Assembly: GCF_036289405.1 (NCBI RefSeq)
Contig: NZ_JAYFFI010000013.1
Location: forward strand, 1-54,398
From: Pseudoramibacter faecis
GTDB taxonomy: Bacteria; Bacillota; Clostridia; Eubacteriales; Eubacteriaceae
Reading direction: 5' to 3'
DNA: 54,398 nucleotides
A model generated the notes under the pieces. The model made no database searches and was not told the DNA's origin. It saw only the letters and a program-made list of their open reading frames with translations. Below, one piece after another: positions 24,995 to 34,559 of this stretch (its first letter is position 1; each line of letters begins with the position of its first letter). A program made the translations under genes and the position numbers.

Positions 24995-26437
24995 TCAGCC
25001 TTTCAACTGCTTTTCAACCAGTTCCTGGATAATCTGATTGGCCATTTGCGGATTGGCCTGACCCTTGGTCGCCTTCATCACCTGTCCGGTCAAAAACCCA
25101 TAAGCCTTTTTATTTCCGGCGGCAATATCTGCAATGGATTTCGGATTGTCGGCGATCACCTGAGCAACCACATCCGTCAAAGCGTCTGTATCGCTCATCT
25201 GCGCCCAATTATTAACGTCAACAATGGTCTTCGGCGACGTTTCGCCGCCTTCAAACATTTTATCCATTACTTTTTTCGCAATTTTTCCGGAAATGGTGTT
25301 GTCGGTAATCATGGCGATCAGCTCAGCCAAATCCTTTGGCGCGAAGGGAATCGTCGCCATGGTAAGTTCCCTTTCCTTTAAATGGGCGGGAATATCCACC
25401 ATGAGCCAGTTAGAAATCTGCTTGGGTTCATTGAGGATCGCGACCGTCTCTTCAAAAAAGCGCGCGGTTTCTTTCGATGTGGTGAGGACTTCAGCATCAT
25501 ATTCCGGCAAACCATAATCCGATACGTAACGTGCCTTTTTCGCTTCCGGCAATTCCGGCAGTTCGGATTTTGCCTTGGCGATCTGTTCGTCGGTAATGAC
25601 AATTGGCACCAGGTCCGGTTCCGGAAAATAGCGATAATCTTGGGCATCTTCTTTGGAACGCATGGAAGAACTGACACCCTTGGCATCATCCCATTTCCGC
25701 GTTTCCTGAATGATCCGATGTCCTTTCTTGAGCTCAATGATCTGCCGCTTACTTTCATAGCGCACCGCTCTTTCTAAGGCGCGGAAAGAATTTAGGTTTT
25801 TCATTTCGGTCCGTGTTCCCAGTTCATCACTGCCCTTGGGTTTGACCGATAGGTTCACGTCAAAACGGATGGACCCCTCTTCCATTTTACAATCGGATAC
25901 GCCGGTATATTCCAACGTATTGCGCACCTTTTCAGCAAAGGCCCGGGCATCCTCCGGTCCGGTCATGTCCGGCTCGCTGACGATTTCGATCAACGGCACA
26001 CCGCAACGGTTCACATCGATTAATGTGCCGTCCGCCGATTCGTGCAGCAGTTTCCCGGCATCTTCTTCAATGTGAATTCGAGTAATCCCAATGGGTTTGG
26101 TTTCCCCATTCACATTGATATCCACCGATCCGCCCAAACACAACGGCCTGTCAAACTGTGATGTCTGATAGGCTTTCGGCAGATCCGGATAAAAATAATT
26201 TTTACGATCCATCTTGCTGAAATTGGCGATTTTGCAATTGAGCGCCAAACCCGCCTTCGTCGCAAATTCGATCACTTTTTCGTTAATAACCGGCAATACT
26301 CCGGGCATCCCCAGACAAACCGGGCAAGTGTGGGTGTTTTCGGGATCTCCAAACTTTGTCGGACAAGCGCAAAAGATCTTGGTCTTCGTCTGCAGTTCGG
26401 CGTGAATTTCCATTCCGATGACAATATCGTATTCCAT
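24995..26437 (-). CDS. gatB: Asp-tRNA(Asn)/Glu-tRNA(Gln) amidotransferase subunit B
   Basis: Kinase and tRNA-binding subunit of GatCAB, which converts mischarged Glu-tRNA(Gln) and Asp-tRNA(Asn). Signature segments: VIGMEIHAELQTKTKIFC with zinc cysteines, NTHTCPVCLGMPGVLPVIN, and the C-terminal YqeY-like helical domain ending IIQELVEKQL. Length 480 is normal. 15 bp downstream of gatA. Confidence 0.97.
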   Translation of the reverse strand: MEYDIVIGMEIHAELQTKTKIFCACPTKFGDPENTHTCPVCLGMPGVLPVINEKVIEFATKAGLALNCKIANFSKMDRKNYFYPDLPKAYQTSQFDRPLCLGGSVDINVNGETKPIGITRIHIEEDAGKLLHESADGTLIDVNRCGVPLIEIVSEPDMTGPEDARAFAEKVRNTLEYTGVSDCKMEEGSIRFDVNLSVKPKGSDELGTRTEMKNLNSFRALERAVRYESKRQIIELKKGHRIIQETRKWDDAKGVSSSMRSKEDAQDYRYFPEPDLVPIVITDEQIAKAKSELPELPEAKKARYVSDYGLPEYDAEVLTTSKETARFFEETVAILNEPKQISNWLMVDIPAHLKERELTMATIPFAPKDLAELIAMITDNTISGKIAKKVMDKMFEGGETSPKTIVDVNNWAQMSDTDALTDVVAQVIADNPKSIADIAAGNKKAYGFLTGQVMKATKGQANPQMANQIIQELVEKQLKG

Positions 26438-26452
26438 TGTGTAACTCCATCC

Positions 26453-27910
26453 TTAAAGTTGCGGCTGATACTGCCGGAAATTCACGGCACTTTCCAAAAC
26501 ATGGGCTGCTCTTAAAATACGGTCTTCACCAAGCGCCGGCCCCACCAATTGAATGCCAATCGGCAGCCCGGCATCATCCAAAGCCGTCGGTAGCGAGATC
26601 CCCGGCACCCCAGCGATATTCATCGGCACCGTGAAAATATCGTTGAGATACATATCCAGCGGATTGCCGATTTTTTCGCCGATGCCAAAAGCCGTTGAGG
26701 CCGAAGTCGGCGTCAACATCACATCACATTGCTCAAAAACAGATTTAAAGTCTTCAACAATGAGCGTGCGAACCTGCATCGCTTTCTTATAGTAGGCGTC
26801 ATAATAACCAGAGCTAAGGGCATAAGTTCCCAGCATGATTCGGCGCTTAACCTCGTCGCCAAAGCCCTGAGTCCGAGTCTGATAGTACATGTCAATATAA
26901 TCGGTGTATTCTTCGGCGCGAACCCCGTAGCGCACGCCATCATAGCGTGCCAAATTAGAAGATGCTTCTGCACAGGCAATAATATAATACGCCGCCAGTG
27001 CCTGTTTCAAATAATGAAAATCCACCTCGACGACTTCCGCGCCGGCCACTCGAAACACATCGAGCGCGTCATTAGCCGCCTTTTGAACTTCCGCCTGAAC
27101 GCCATCGTCAAAAGAGCTTTTCATCACGCCAATCTTCATCCCTTGGACACTGTCTTTTAAGCCGGCCAGATAGTCCTTCTTGGGAATATTCAGCGACGTC
27201 GAATCTTTCGAGTCGTGACCGGCGATCGCGTTCAGAACGATTGCGGCATCTTCAACATCTTTGGTAAAGGGGCCGATCTGATCCAGCGATGACGCAAAGG
27301 CGATGAGTCCATAACGCGACACCAAACCATAAGTCGGTTTGAGACCGACCACCCCACACAACGAAGCCGGCTGGCGAATGGAGCCGCCAGTGTCAGACCC
27401 CAGTGAAAAGGCTGCCATATCCGCAGCCACCGCCACAGCAGAGCCGCCGGAGGAGCCGCCGGGTACTTTGGTAATGTCCCAGGGATTTTTAGTCGTTTGA
27501 TAGGCAGAATTTTCTGTGGAAGAACCCATGGCAAATTCATCCATATTGACTTTCCCCAGCATAACCGCCCCGGACTGATTCAGTCTGGTGTAAACATCGG
27601 CATCGTACGGCGGGACAAAATTACCCAAAATCTTGGAAGCCGCCGTCGTGTGGATGCCATTGGTGCAGATGTTGTCTTTCAACGCATAGGGAATACCTGC
27701 TAACGGAGCATCTCCTCTACCTTTTTGGTCCATTGTCATGGCGACTTCAAGAGCCTGTGCGGTATGGTCAAGCAAAAAAGCATCTAATTGGCCATCAAGG
27801 CTTTTAATGCGATCCGCGTAAGCCTGGGCCACATCAAAGACGCTCAGTTCACCCTGATTCAATAGATCTAGCGTTTCGTGAATGGTTAATCGTGTGATAT
27901 CCAAATTCAT
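26453..27910 (-). CDS. gatA: Asp-tRNA(Asn)/Glu-tRNA(Gln) amidotransferase subunit A
   Basis: Glutaminase subunit of GatCAB with the amidase-signature Ser-cisSer-Lys triad: Lys in PYALKDNI, and the serines in GGSSGGSAVAVAADMAAFSLGS and GSIRQPASLCG. It releases ammonia that is channelled to GatB. Length 485 is normal. Starts 3 bp after the gatC stop. Confidence 0.97.
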   Translation of the reverse strand: MNLDITRLTIHETLDLLNQGELSVFDVAQAYADRIKSLDGQLDAFLLDHTAQALEVAMTMDQKGRGDAPLAGIPYALKDNICTNGIHTTAASKILGNFVPPYDADVYTRLNQSGAVMLGKVNMDEFAMGSSTENSAYQTTKNPWDITKVPGGSSGGSAVAVAADMAAFSLGSDTGGSIRQPASLCGVVGLKPTYGLVSRYGLIAFASSLDQIGPFTKDVEDAAIVLNAIAGHDSKDSTSLNIPKKDYLAGLKDSVQGMKIGVMKSSFDDGVQAEVQKAANDALDVFRVAGAEVVEVDFHYLKQALAAYYIIACAEASSNLARYDGVRYGVRAEEYTDYIDMYYQTRTQGFGDEVKRRIMLGTYALSSGYYDAYYKKAMQVRTLIVEDFKSVFEQCDVMLTPTSASTAFGIGEKIGNPLDMYLNDIFTVPMNIAGVPGISLPTALDDAGLPIGIQLVGPALGEDRILRAAHVLESAVNFRQYQPQL

Positions 27911-27913
27911 TTC

Positions 27914-28201
27914 CTATTCCAGCACTCTCGGCACTTTAAAACAGCCATTTTCAGAATCCGGCGCATTAGCCAGCACCGCCTCATTAGAAAGTGACTCGCC
28001 AATTTCATCCTTGCGATACACATTTTTCACCGGTAAAATATGCTCTGTCGCGGCCACATCTGTCGTGTCGACTTCATTCAGCGTATTGACGTAATCCAAA
28101 ACGCTGCCCAGCTCCTTCACCATTTTCTCGGTTGCCGCTCCATCAAAGCGCAACCTGGCAAGATTTGCCACATAGGTAACGTCTTCTTTTGAAATACTCA
28201 T
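27914..28201 (-). CDS. gatC: Asp-tRNA(Asn)/Glu-tRNA(Gln) amidotransferase subunit C
   Basis: Small 95-residue subunit that clamps GatA to GatB. The sequence ISKEDVTYVANLARLRF and the C-terminal FKVPRVLE are typical. First gene of the gatCAB-rph-rdgB-yfcE-maf operon, behind a promoter at 28282-28254. Confidence 0.94.
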   Translation of the reverse strand: MSISKEDVTYVANLARLRFDGAATEKMVKELGSVLDYVNTLNEVDTTDVAATEHILPVKNVYRKDEIGESLSNEAVLANAPDSENGCFKVPRVLE

Positions 28202-28253
28202 TGCAATATCTCCTCATTTAAAAGTTCATAAGTTCGTTTTACCATATTGATTT

Positions 28254-28282
28254 ATTATAGTTGATTCGACGGGCATTTTCAA
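28254..28282 (-). promoter_or_regulatory. Sigma-A promoter for gatCAB
   Basis: Minus strand TTGAAA (28282-28277), 17-bp spacer, TATAAT (28259-28254). Confidence 0.75.
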
Positions 28283-28303
28283 CGCCAATCACAGAATGCC
28301 CGT
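28269..28303. promoter_or_regulatory. Inverted repeat overlapping the gatC -35 region, just after ligA
   Basis: Perfect 9-bp arms ACGGGCATT (28269-28277) and AATGCCCGT (28295-28303). On the minus strand it follows the ligA stop but no T tract follows, so it is a poor intrinsic terminator. It covers the -35 box and part of the spacer, so it could be an operator or a hairpin that helps end ligA transcription. Confidence 0.5.
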
Positions 28304-28333
28304 TTAAAATTGCTTCGCACAACTTTAATCAGT

Positions 28334-30292
28334 TCAGGCGAAGCGTTCGACAAATTCGGCTTCAGAAATAATGGAAACGCCCAGATCTCTGGCCCTTCGA
28401 TTTTTTGCGGAAGTGCTTTCCACATCATTGTTTACCAGATAATCGGTTTTTTTCGAAACCGATCCGCTGACATGCCCGCCCTGAGACTCGACATAAGCTT
28501 TAAACGCATCCCGATTTTGATAATGCCGCACCTTGCCGGTGATCACAAAAGTCAGCCCTTCGCATCGACCACGATTACTTTGTTTCGCTCCCATATCGAC
28601 TTGAAGTTCTGCCAGCAGTTGCGTTAAATCCGCTGCATTTTTCTCATCGGCGTACCAGGTTAGAAGCGAATCGGATCTTTCCGGGCCAATGCCTTCAATA
28701 TCATCAAATCCTTCGTTTGCGTTCAATCGATTCAGCACGCCTTCAAGGCCGATAGCATTGGTCAACCGTTTGCCGGCATCCACCCCGATCATTGGAATAC
28801 ACAAAGCAAAGAGCAAATTTTCCGGTTTAACCCGACGACTCTTTTCAATTGCCGCAGCCAAATTGGTCACGGATTTTTCGCCAAATCCATCCATCTCACG
28901 AATAGTGTCAAAATGTTTTGACAACTGATAAATATCTGAAAAACTTTTGATAAATCCCTGATTAATAAATTTATTCATCGTTTGAATGGACAGACCGTCG
29001 ATATCCATCCCGTAACGGCTAACAAAGCGATTGAATTTCTGCAGGTGCTTGGCTGCGCATTCGGGATTGGAGCAATGCAGTGTCTCCGCACCGGATGACG
29101 ATACGGCCACAGTCGTCGGCGCGCTACAAACCGGGCAGGTCTCTGGAATGACAAAATTCCCCTCACCCTCTGCCGCGATGACCTTCGGAATAATTTTATT
29201 CGCTTTAATCACTGTCACCCTGGTCCCGGCCCCGCCGATCCCCAGGCGCCGACACTCGCTAATATTGTGCAGACTCGCCCGCTTGACGATCGTGCCTTCG
29301 AGCGCCACCGGTTCAAAAATAGCCACCGGCGTAATAGTTGATGCTGCACAGGACCAATCAATCTCCGTCAAAATTGAATCGACCGATGTGTCTTGCCATT
29401 TAAAGGCCAATCCTGCGCGTGTCGCGTGATGCCCGGTCACGGATCCTGTCCGGGCATAATCCGTGTCGTCGTAAGTCATCACCAATCCGTCTACCGGATA
29501 GGGAATTGCACCTTTGCTGATTTGTTCACTCCAGCGCGCGATGCCATCGCTCAGCGTATCGGCCTGCAGGCGTTCTCGCGCCACCGGATGAAATCCCAAA
29601 GACGCAAGGTAGTCCATCCGCGCACCCCAGGAGATCATCTCGTGATCAAGATGCACCAGCGTGAAAGGTATCCACTGCAAATGCCGCCGCCTAACTTCGT
29701 CAATATCCTTTAAGCTCAGCGACCCCGACGCCAAATTGCGCGGATTGGCATAAGTCTCTTCACTCTCCAGTAAAAACGATTCAAAATCCTTATAGGTGAT
29801 CAACGCCTCACCGCGAATCACCAAATGTCCCGGCTCCGATATTTGAATCGGCACACCGTCAATGGCCGGGGCCAAATGGGTGATGTCTGTGCCGACGTTG
29901 CCATTGCCCCGGGTCACCAGCCGGCTCAACCGCCCTTCGTCGTAGGTTGCCACTAAAGTGAGTCCATCCAGTTTGAGCGAAAGCCAGACATCCCGGCCAT
30001 CGGCCCATTTCACTAGGTCGGCAACGGTTTTGGTTTTCGCCAGCGACAGCATCGGATATTCGTGAGCTACTTTTTCGCCGCTTGCTTCTGATGACGATGC
30101 GCTGACACGTTGGGTCGGCGAATCAGAGCGCGCGTAGCCAGCTTCTTTTTCAAGCCGAATCAATGCGTCAAAAAGTGCATCCCACTCATAGTTGGACATC
30201 AGCTCTTCTCTGCCGCCGTAATATGCCTCTGACGCCGCATTGATCTTCTCGATCAAATCGGCCATTTGCTGATTGATGGTTAATTCTGCCAT
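28334..30292 (-). CDS. ligA: NAD-dependent DNA ligase
   Basis: Seals nicks with NAD+ as cofactor. Domain order is complete: Ia and adenylation domain with the active lysine in SLKLDGLTL, OB fold, zinc finger (CPVCSAP ... CSNPECAAK), helix-hairpin-helix repeats (MDGFGEKSV, IEGIGPERSD) and a C-terminal BRCT domain (LTFVITGKVRHYQNRDAF). 652 residues is close to the usual 670. ATG 30292 is chosen because AGAGG lies six bases before it. The 15-bp gap to pcrA indicates an operon. Confidence 0.96.
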   Translation of the reverse strand: MAELTINQQMADLIEKINAASEAYYGGREELMSNYEWDALFDALIRLEKEAGYARSDSPTQRVSASSSEASGEKVAHEYPMLSLAKTKTVADLVKWADGRDVWLSLKLDGLTLVATYDEGRLSRLVTRGNGNVGTDITHLAPAIDGVPIQISEPGHLVIRGEALITYKDFESFLLESEETYANPRNLASGSLSLKDIDEVRRRHLQWIPFTLVHLDHEMISWGARMDYLASLGFHPVARERLQADTLSDGIARWSEQISKGAIPYPVDGLVMTYDDTDYARTGSVTGHHATRAGLAFKWQDTSVDSILTEIDWSCAASTITPVAIFEPVALEGTIVKRASLHNISECRRLGIGGAGTRVTVIKANKIIPKVIAAEGEGNFVIPETCPVCSAPTTVAVSSSGAETLHCSNPECAAKHLQKFNRFVSRYGMDIDGLSIQTMNKFINQGFIKSFSDIYQLSKHFDTIREMDGFGEKSVTNLAAAIEKSRRVKPENLLFALCIPMIGVDAGKRLTNAIGLEGVLNRLNANEGFDDIEGIGPERSDSLLTWYADEKNAADLTQLLAELQVDMGAKQSNRGRCEGLTFVITGKVRHYQNRDAFKAYVESQGGHVSGSVSKKTDYLVNNDVESTSAKNRRARDLGVSIISEAEFVERFA

Positions 30293-30307
30293 GGTCATCC
30301 TCTAATT

Positions 30308-32518
30308 TTAATCTGCCGGCAGCACGAATCCAGGATCAAGTTTTTTAATACCGACTCCGGGAAAGGCCACCGAAATCTGATGCGCTTTCACTTCAACAAT
30401 GGTCCCGACGCCAAATTTTTTATGCTTCACTTTGTCGCTAAGCTGATAATTATTCGTCCCCGAACCGATGTCAGGCGCTGCTTTTTTCTTTTTACCATAA
30501 GTCAGGTTGGCACCGAAGGCACTGGGTCTGCGACCAAAGGTCTGATTCGCCCGCTTCCCCGCTTCACTGATCACCGCCTCCCGGGAATGATGCTCCTCTT
30601 CGTGGATGCAGTCCACCGGCAACTCCCGCAAAAACCGCGAGGCAATCTGAGGTTGGCGTCTGCCAAATACCGTTCGTTCTGACGCGTGAGACAAATAAAG
30701 CTTTTTCTCTGCCCGGGTAATCCCCACGTAACAAATGCGCCGTTCTTCTTCCATCTGGGCAGGATCATCAAAAGAACGCGCGTTGGGGAAAATCCCGTCC
30801 TCCATTCCCGGCATAAACACCACAGGAAATTCCAGCCCCTTCGCATTGTGCAATGTCATCAAGAGGACCTTGCCTTCATCGGTTTCATATTTATCCGTTT
30901 CGCTGGTCAGCGCCACCGTTTCCAGATAGGCGGTCAAACTCGTGTCATCAGAATTCTTTTCAAAATCTGCCGCCGAAGAAATCAGTTCCTGCAAATTTTC
31001 AATGCGCGCTTCCGCCCTTTCCACTTTACCCGTTTCGAGCATCGTCATATAGCCCGTCGCGTCAATCACGTGTTCAATAAGCGACGCCACCGATTCCTCT
31101 GCTGCCGCGGTCATGAGCTCCTGCATCATATCTGCAAAGCGGCGCACCTTGGTTTGAATGCCCGCCGAAAGCGTTGGCACCGCTTCGACATTGAGCACCG
31201 CATCCATCAGACTGTAACCTTTAAAGTCGGCGAAATCCTGGAGTTTCTGAATCGTCATGCCGCCGATCCCCCGCTTGGGCGTATTGATGATGCGCACCGT
31301 GCCCAGGTTATCCGCCGGATTGAGCAACACATGCAAATAAGTCACGATGTCCTTGACTTCCATCCGGGCATAAAAGCCCGTTCCTCCCACTAATTGATAA
31401 GGGATCGCCCGTCGCATAAAAGCCTCTTCAAACAAACGCGACTGAGCGTTGGTGCGGTAAAGCACCGCACAATCGCCGTAGGTAAACGCCTCATCCCGTC
31501 GCAGTCGTTCAATTTCATCGGAGACGGCATCCGCCTCTTCACAGCCCTGATCGTAAGCCGATACAGCGATTTTTTCGCTTCCCGGGTTGTGTGTCCATAA
31601 ATTTTTTTCTTTTCGGCCGGTATTATTGGCAATCACCCCGTTGGCCGCTTCAAGAATCACCGGCGTCGAGCGATAATTCTCTTCCAGCTTGACGACTTTT
31701 GCGTCAGGATAGTCTTTTTCAAAATCGAGGATATTGCGGATATCCGCGCCGCGCCAGCCATAAATCGATTGGTCATCATCCCCGCAGACACAAAGATTGC
31801 GGTGCCCGCCGGCCAGCAGGTTCACCAATTCATACTGACTGTGGTTGGTGTCCTGATATTCATCCACCAAAATATATTTAAAGCGCTGCTGATAGCCCGC
31901 GAGAATTTCCGGATGTTCCTTAAACAAAATCAACGTGTTAAGAATCAAATCGTCAAAATCCATCGCATTGTTTTGCATCAGCGCTTCCCGATAACGGTGA
32001 TAAAAAAGAGCCACTTTCTTCAGTCGAAAATCCCCGGCCGCCAATTGATCAAAGGCATTGGGGAGCATTCCCTTTTCCTTGGCCGCGGAAATTTCGCCAA
32101 TCACATAGCCAAAGGGATATTGCTTATCCGATAAATCCAATTCCTTGGCAATTTGTTTGTAAAGCCGCTTTTGATCGTCCGCATCATAGATCACAAAGTT
32201 ATCTCCATAGCCCAAAAGCTTTGCGTGCATGCGCATGATCCGCGCACACATCGCATGAAAGGTGTACATCCAAATGCGGTTCGTTTCTGGGATATCCATG
32301 GCCGCAATTCGATCCCGCATTTCTCCCGCCGCCTTATTAGTAAAGGTAATGGCCAGAATTTGAGAGGGCCACGCTAAGCCTTGTTCCAAAATATACGCAA
32401 TACGGTGAATGATCGTCCGCGTTTTGCCTGAGCCAGCACCAGCCAATATCAAAAGCGGCCCTTCTGTTGCAAGTGCCGCTTCTCTTTGTTGTTCGTTTAA
32501 TCCGTCCAGTAAACCCAT
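30308..32518 (-). CDS. pcrA: UvrD/PcrA-type superfamily 1 DNA helicase
   Basis: 3'-5' DNA helicase for repair and plasmid or fork processing. Walker A is AGAGSGKTRTIIHRIAY; Walker B VDEYQDTNHSQYELV; further helicase motifs are GDDDQSIYGWRGAD, VYRTN-like VLYRTNAQSR, and TLHNAKGLEFPVVF with VGITRAEKKLYL. The C-terminal tail (VKHKKFGVGTIVEV) is the RNA-polymerase-interacting PcrA tail. 736 residues is normal. Directly upstream of ligA as in many Firmicutes. Confidence 0.95.
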   Translation of the reverse strand: MGLLDGLNEQQREAALATEGPLLILAGAGSGKTRTIIHRIAYILEQGLAWPSQILAITFTNKAAGEMRDRIAAMDIPETNRIWMYTFHAMCARIMRMHAKLLGYGDNFVIYDADDQKRLYKQIAKELDLSDKQYPFGYVIGEISAAKEKGMLPNAFDQLAAGDFRLKKVALFYHRYREALMQNNAMDFDDLILNTLILFKEHPEILAGYQQRFKYILVDEYQDTNHSQYELVNLLAGGHRNLCVCGDDDQSIYGWRGADIRNILDFEKDYPDAKVVKLEENYRSTPVILEAANGVIANNTGRKEKNLWTHNPGSEKIAVSAYDQGCEEADAVSDEIERLRRDEAFTYGDCAVLYRTNAQSRLFEEAFMRRAIPYQLVGGTGFYARMEVKDIVTYLHVLLNPADNLGTVRIINTPKRGIGGMTIQKLQDFADFKGYSLMDAVLNVEAVPTLSAGIQTKVRRFADMMQELMTAAAEESVASLIEHVIDATGYMTMLETGKVERAEARIENLQELISSAADFEKNSDDTSLTAYLETVALTSETDKYETDEGKVLLMTLHNAKGLEFPVVFMPGMEDGIFPNARSFDDPAQMEEERRICYVGITRAEKKLYLSHASERTVFGRRQPQIASRFLRELPVDCIHEEEHHSREAVISEAGKRANQTFGRRPSAFGANLTYGKKKKAAPDIGSGTNNYQLSDKVKHKKFGVGTIVEVKAHQISVAFPGVGIKKLDPGFVLPAD

Positions 32519-32546
32519 TCATCCTCCAAATTTTCAACACTTTCCT

Positions 32547-33851
32547 TTATTCTGACTTTTCAATAGGCAGCAAAACAGTCATTGTCGTACCCTGACCTTC
32601 CTCACTGTCAACCAAAATCTTCCCGTGATACTGCGTCACAATCCAAAATGCTATCGAAAGGCCCAAACCCGTACCGCCGACCGCCCGAGACCGTGCTTTA
32701 TCCACCCGATAAAATCGACTGAAAATTTTATCTTGATCGCTTTTGGCAATCCCGATACCCCGATCTATTACCGACAAAGCAACCTGCGTGTCCTTACGGC
32801 GACCGATTAACTTCACAACGGTATTTTCGCCGCTATATTTAATGGCATTATCCACCAAAATCACAATCAGCTGTGTTAAAAGCGCCCGATCGCCACTGAC
32901 AGCGAGTGCTTCGTCAGGCATTTCCCAATCTAACAGGATATTTTTCTGTGCCGCCAGTGGCAGCATCCGTTCAATGACTTGCTGCGATAAAAACGCGAGA
33001 TCAATGCGTTCCATTTCAATTTTGGTTTCCCCTGCATCCACCCGTGCCAAAAACATTAAATCTTCGACGATGCGCCGAATACGTTTCGTCTCTTGATAGG
33101 CATTGTCAAGCCATTGCATCTCTTCGGCGATAGTTTGATCGCGATCTTCTTTAATCACCTCGAGGTTGGTTAAAATCACGGCGATCGGTGTTCGCAATTC
33201 ATGCGACGCATTGGCTAAAAACTCCTGCTGTCGCTCCAGATTTTCACGAATCGGCTTGAGGGCGCGCCCGGATAAAAAGAAGCCGCCGGCCAGTGAAATG
33301 CCGCAGCCAATAGCGACTACCAATAAAATGGCTGTCAATGTCACGCTTGAAAGCGTATGAACGGCATGCATATTTCGCACAATCTGAATGATCGTCAACC
33401 GCCCGTTCGCATCGACAACACCACCGGTGCAAATTTTATAGGTTCCGCCCTTTTCCTGATAATCCACGGTCCAGTAGCCGGTGTGATGCTCGTTAAAATA
33501 ACGTTGCGTTAAATGTTTGAGCGCTTTCCGACTGACATTTCCGTCGACCGACGCTGTTGCAGCAACGTTGAACATATCATCCCACACCAAATAGCCAGCG
33601 TCGTTTTTCTCCAAATTCTTTTTTAAAAGGGACAGCGCTTGAATCTGCGACGAATCTTTAGAATGTCGGTTGATGCCGTCGAGATTGGTAACCAGCTGAG
33701 AGGCGTAAGCCGTCATCGTACCGTTCAATTCCGACTGCTGGCGCATATTCAAACTGATACTGATAATAAAAATGGATAATGCCGTCAAACCAATCAAGAC
33801 CAAGGTATTAATCAATGTCAGATTGAAACGCAGCTTCGTTAATTTATTCAT
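32547..33851 (-). CDS. Membrane sensor histidine kinase
   Basis: Two membrane spans (about residues 13-33 and 170-194) enclose an extracellular region of about 135 residues. A short linker leads to the HisKA domain with phospho-accepting His217 in NASHELRTPIAVI. The ATP-binding domain shows the N box (ILVDNAIKYSG), G1 (DRGIGI) and G2 (GGTGLGLSIAFWIV). The extracellular part has YLVWDDMFNVAA and a GYWTVDYQEKGG segment; the signal is unknown. Its start overlaps the end of the response regulator by 8 bp, so the pair is coupled. It is followed after 28 bp by pcrA, which makes an operon with repair genes possible. Confidence 0.93.
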   Translation of the reverse strand: MNKLTKLRFNLTLINTLVLIGLTALSIFIISISLNMRQQSELNGTMTAYASQLVTNLDGINRHSKDSSQIQALSLLKKNLEKNDAGYLVWDDMFNVAATASVDGNVSRKALKHLTQRYFNEHHTGYWTVDYQEKGGTYKICTGGVVDANGRLTIIQIVRNMHAVHTLSSVTLTAILLVVAIGCGISLAGGFFLSGRALKPIRENLERQQEFLANASHELRTPIAVILTNLEVIKEDRDQTIAEEMQWLDNAYQETKRIRRIVEDLMFLARVDAGETKIEMERIDLAFLSQQVIERMLPLAAQKNILLDWEMPDEALAVSGDRALLTQLIVILVDNAIKYSGENTVVKLIGRRKDTQVALSVIDRGIGIAKSDQDKIFSRFYRVDKARSRAVGGTGLGLSIAFWIVTQYHGKILVDSEEGQGTTMTVLLPIEKSE

Positions 33852-34515
33852 CCCTTTTGAGCACGTATCCCATGCCCCTTAATGTTTTAATGGTCACCTT
33901 CGCACCTGATAGCTTCTTTCGCAGATAATGAACATAAATTTCTACCGAATTTTCGACGGCTTTACCGTCATTGCCCCAGATGCGTTCTAAAAGTACTTTC
34001 TTCGCAATGGTCTGTTTCGGATTGAGGATAAAGAGCTCCAACATCTGAGATTCCTTTGCTGTCAACCGCACCTTTTTGGTCCCAATTAATAATTCCCCAC
34101 TGGTTGTGTCGAGCACAAGATCCGCATATTGAATCACATTGTCGGCATATTGCTCTCCAGCGCGGCGTCCCAGCGCGCGAATTCTTGCGATTAATTCATC
34201 CGTCTCAAAAGGCTTGACCACATAATCATCCGCACCCATATTCAGTCCTTTGACTTTATCCTGTGTGCTATCTTTTGCCGTCAACAGTAAAACCGGAACT
34301 TTTTTGCCGGTCTGCCGAATGTGCTTTAAAACCGTCAGGCCATCCACTTCCGGCAACATAATGTCCAAGACGATCACATCGTAGATATCACGGTCAGCCA
34401 TCTGTTTTCCGCTTGCCCCGTCGTTGACTACATCGACTTCCACTTTGTTTTTTTTCAGCAGCTTTGCCAAAGCTGCAGACAACGAGATCTCATCTTCAAC
34501 TAATAATACCCGCAT
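33844..34515 (-). CDS. OmpR/PhoB-family response regulator
   Basis: Receiver domain with phospho-acceptor Asp51 (VIVLDIMLPEVDG), Thr79 and Lys101, followed by a winged-helix DNA-binding domain (VRLTAKESQMLELFILNPKQTI, NSVEIYVHYLRKKL, IKTLRGMGYVLK). 223 residues. ATG 34515 is where the family begins. Partner of the adjacent kinase. Targets are unknown; the neighbouring large protein is a candidate from proximity alone. Confidence 0.94.
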   Translation of the reverse strand: MRVLLVEDEISLSAALAKLLKKNKVEVDVVNDGASGKQMADRDIYDVIVLDIMLPEVDGLTVLKHIRQTGKKVPVLLLTAKDSTQDKVKGLNMGADDYVVKPFETDELIARIRALGRRAGEQYADNVIQYADLVLDTTSGELLIGTKKVRLTAKESQMLELFILNPKQTIAKKVLLERIWGNDGKAVENSVEIYVHYLRKKLSGAKVTIKTLRGMGYVLKRDE

Positions 34516-34559
34516 CTTATCCCTCTGCAACGCTTTAATTTGATCGTTACCGTTATCTA

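Noticed and set aside
30686..31393. 235-codon plus-strand frame opposite pcrA
   Set aside because: Antisense to helicase motifs; composition is rich in His, Arg and Phe as expected from reversed coding DNA.
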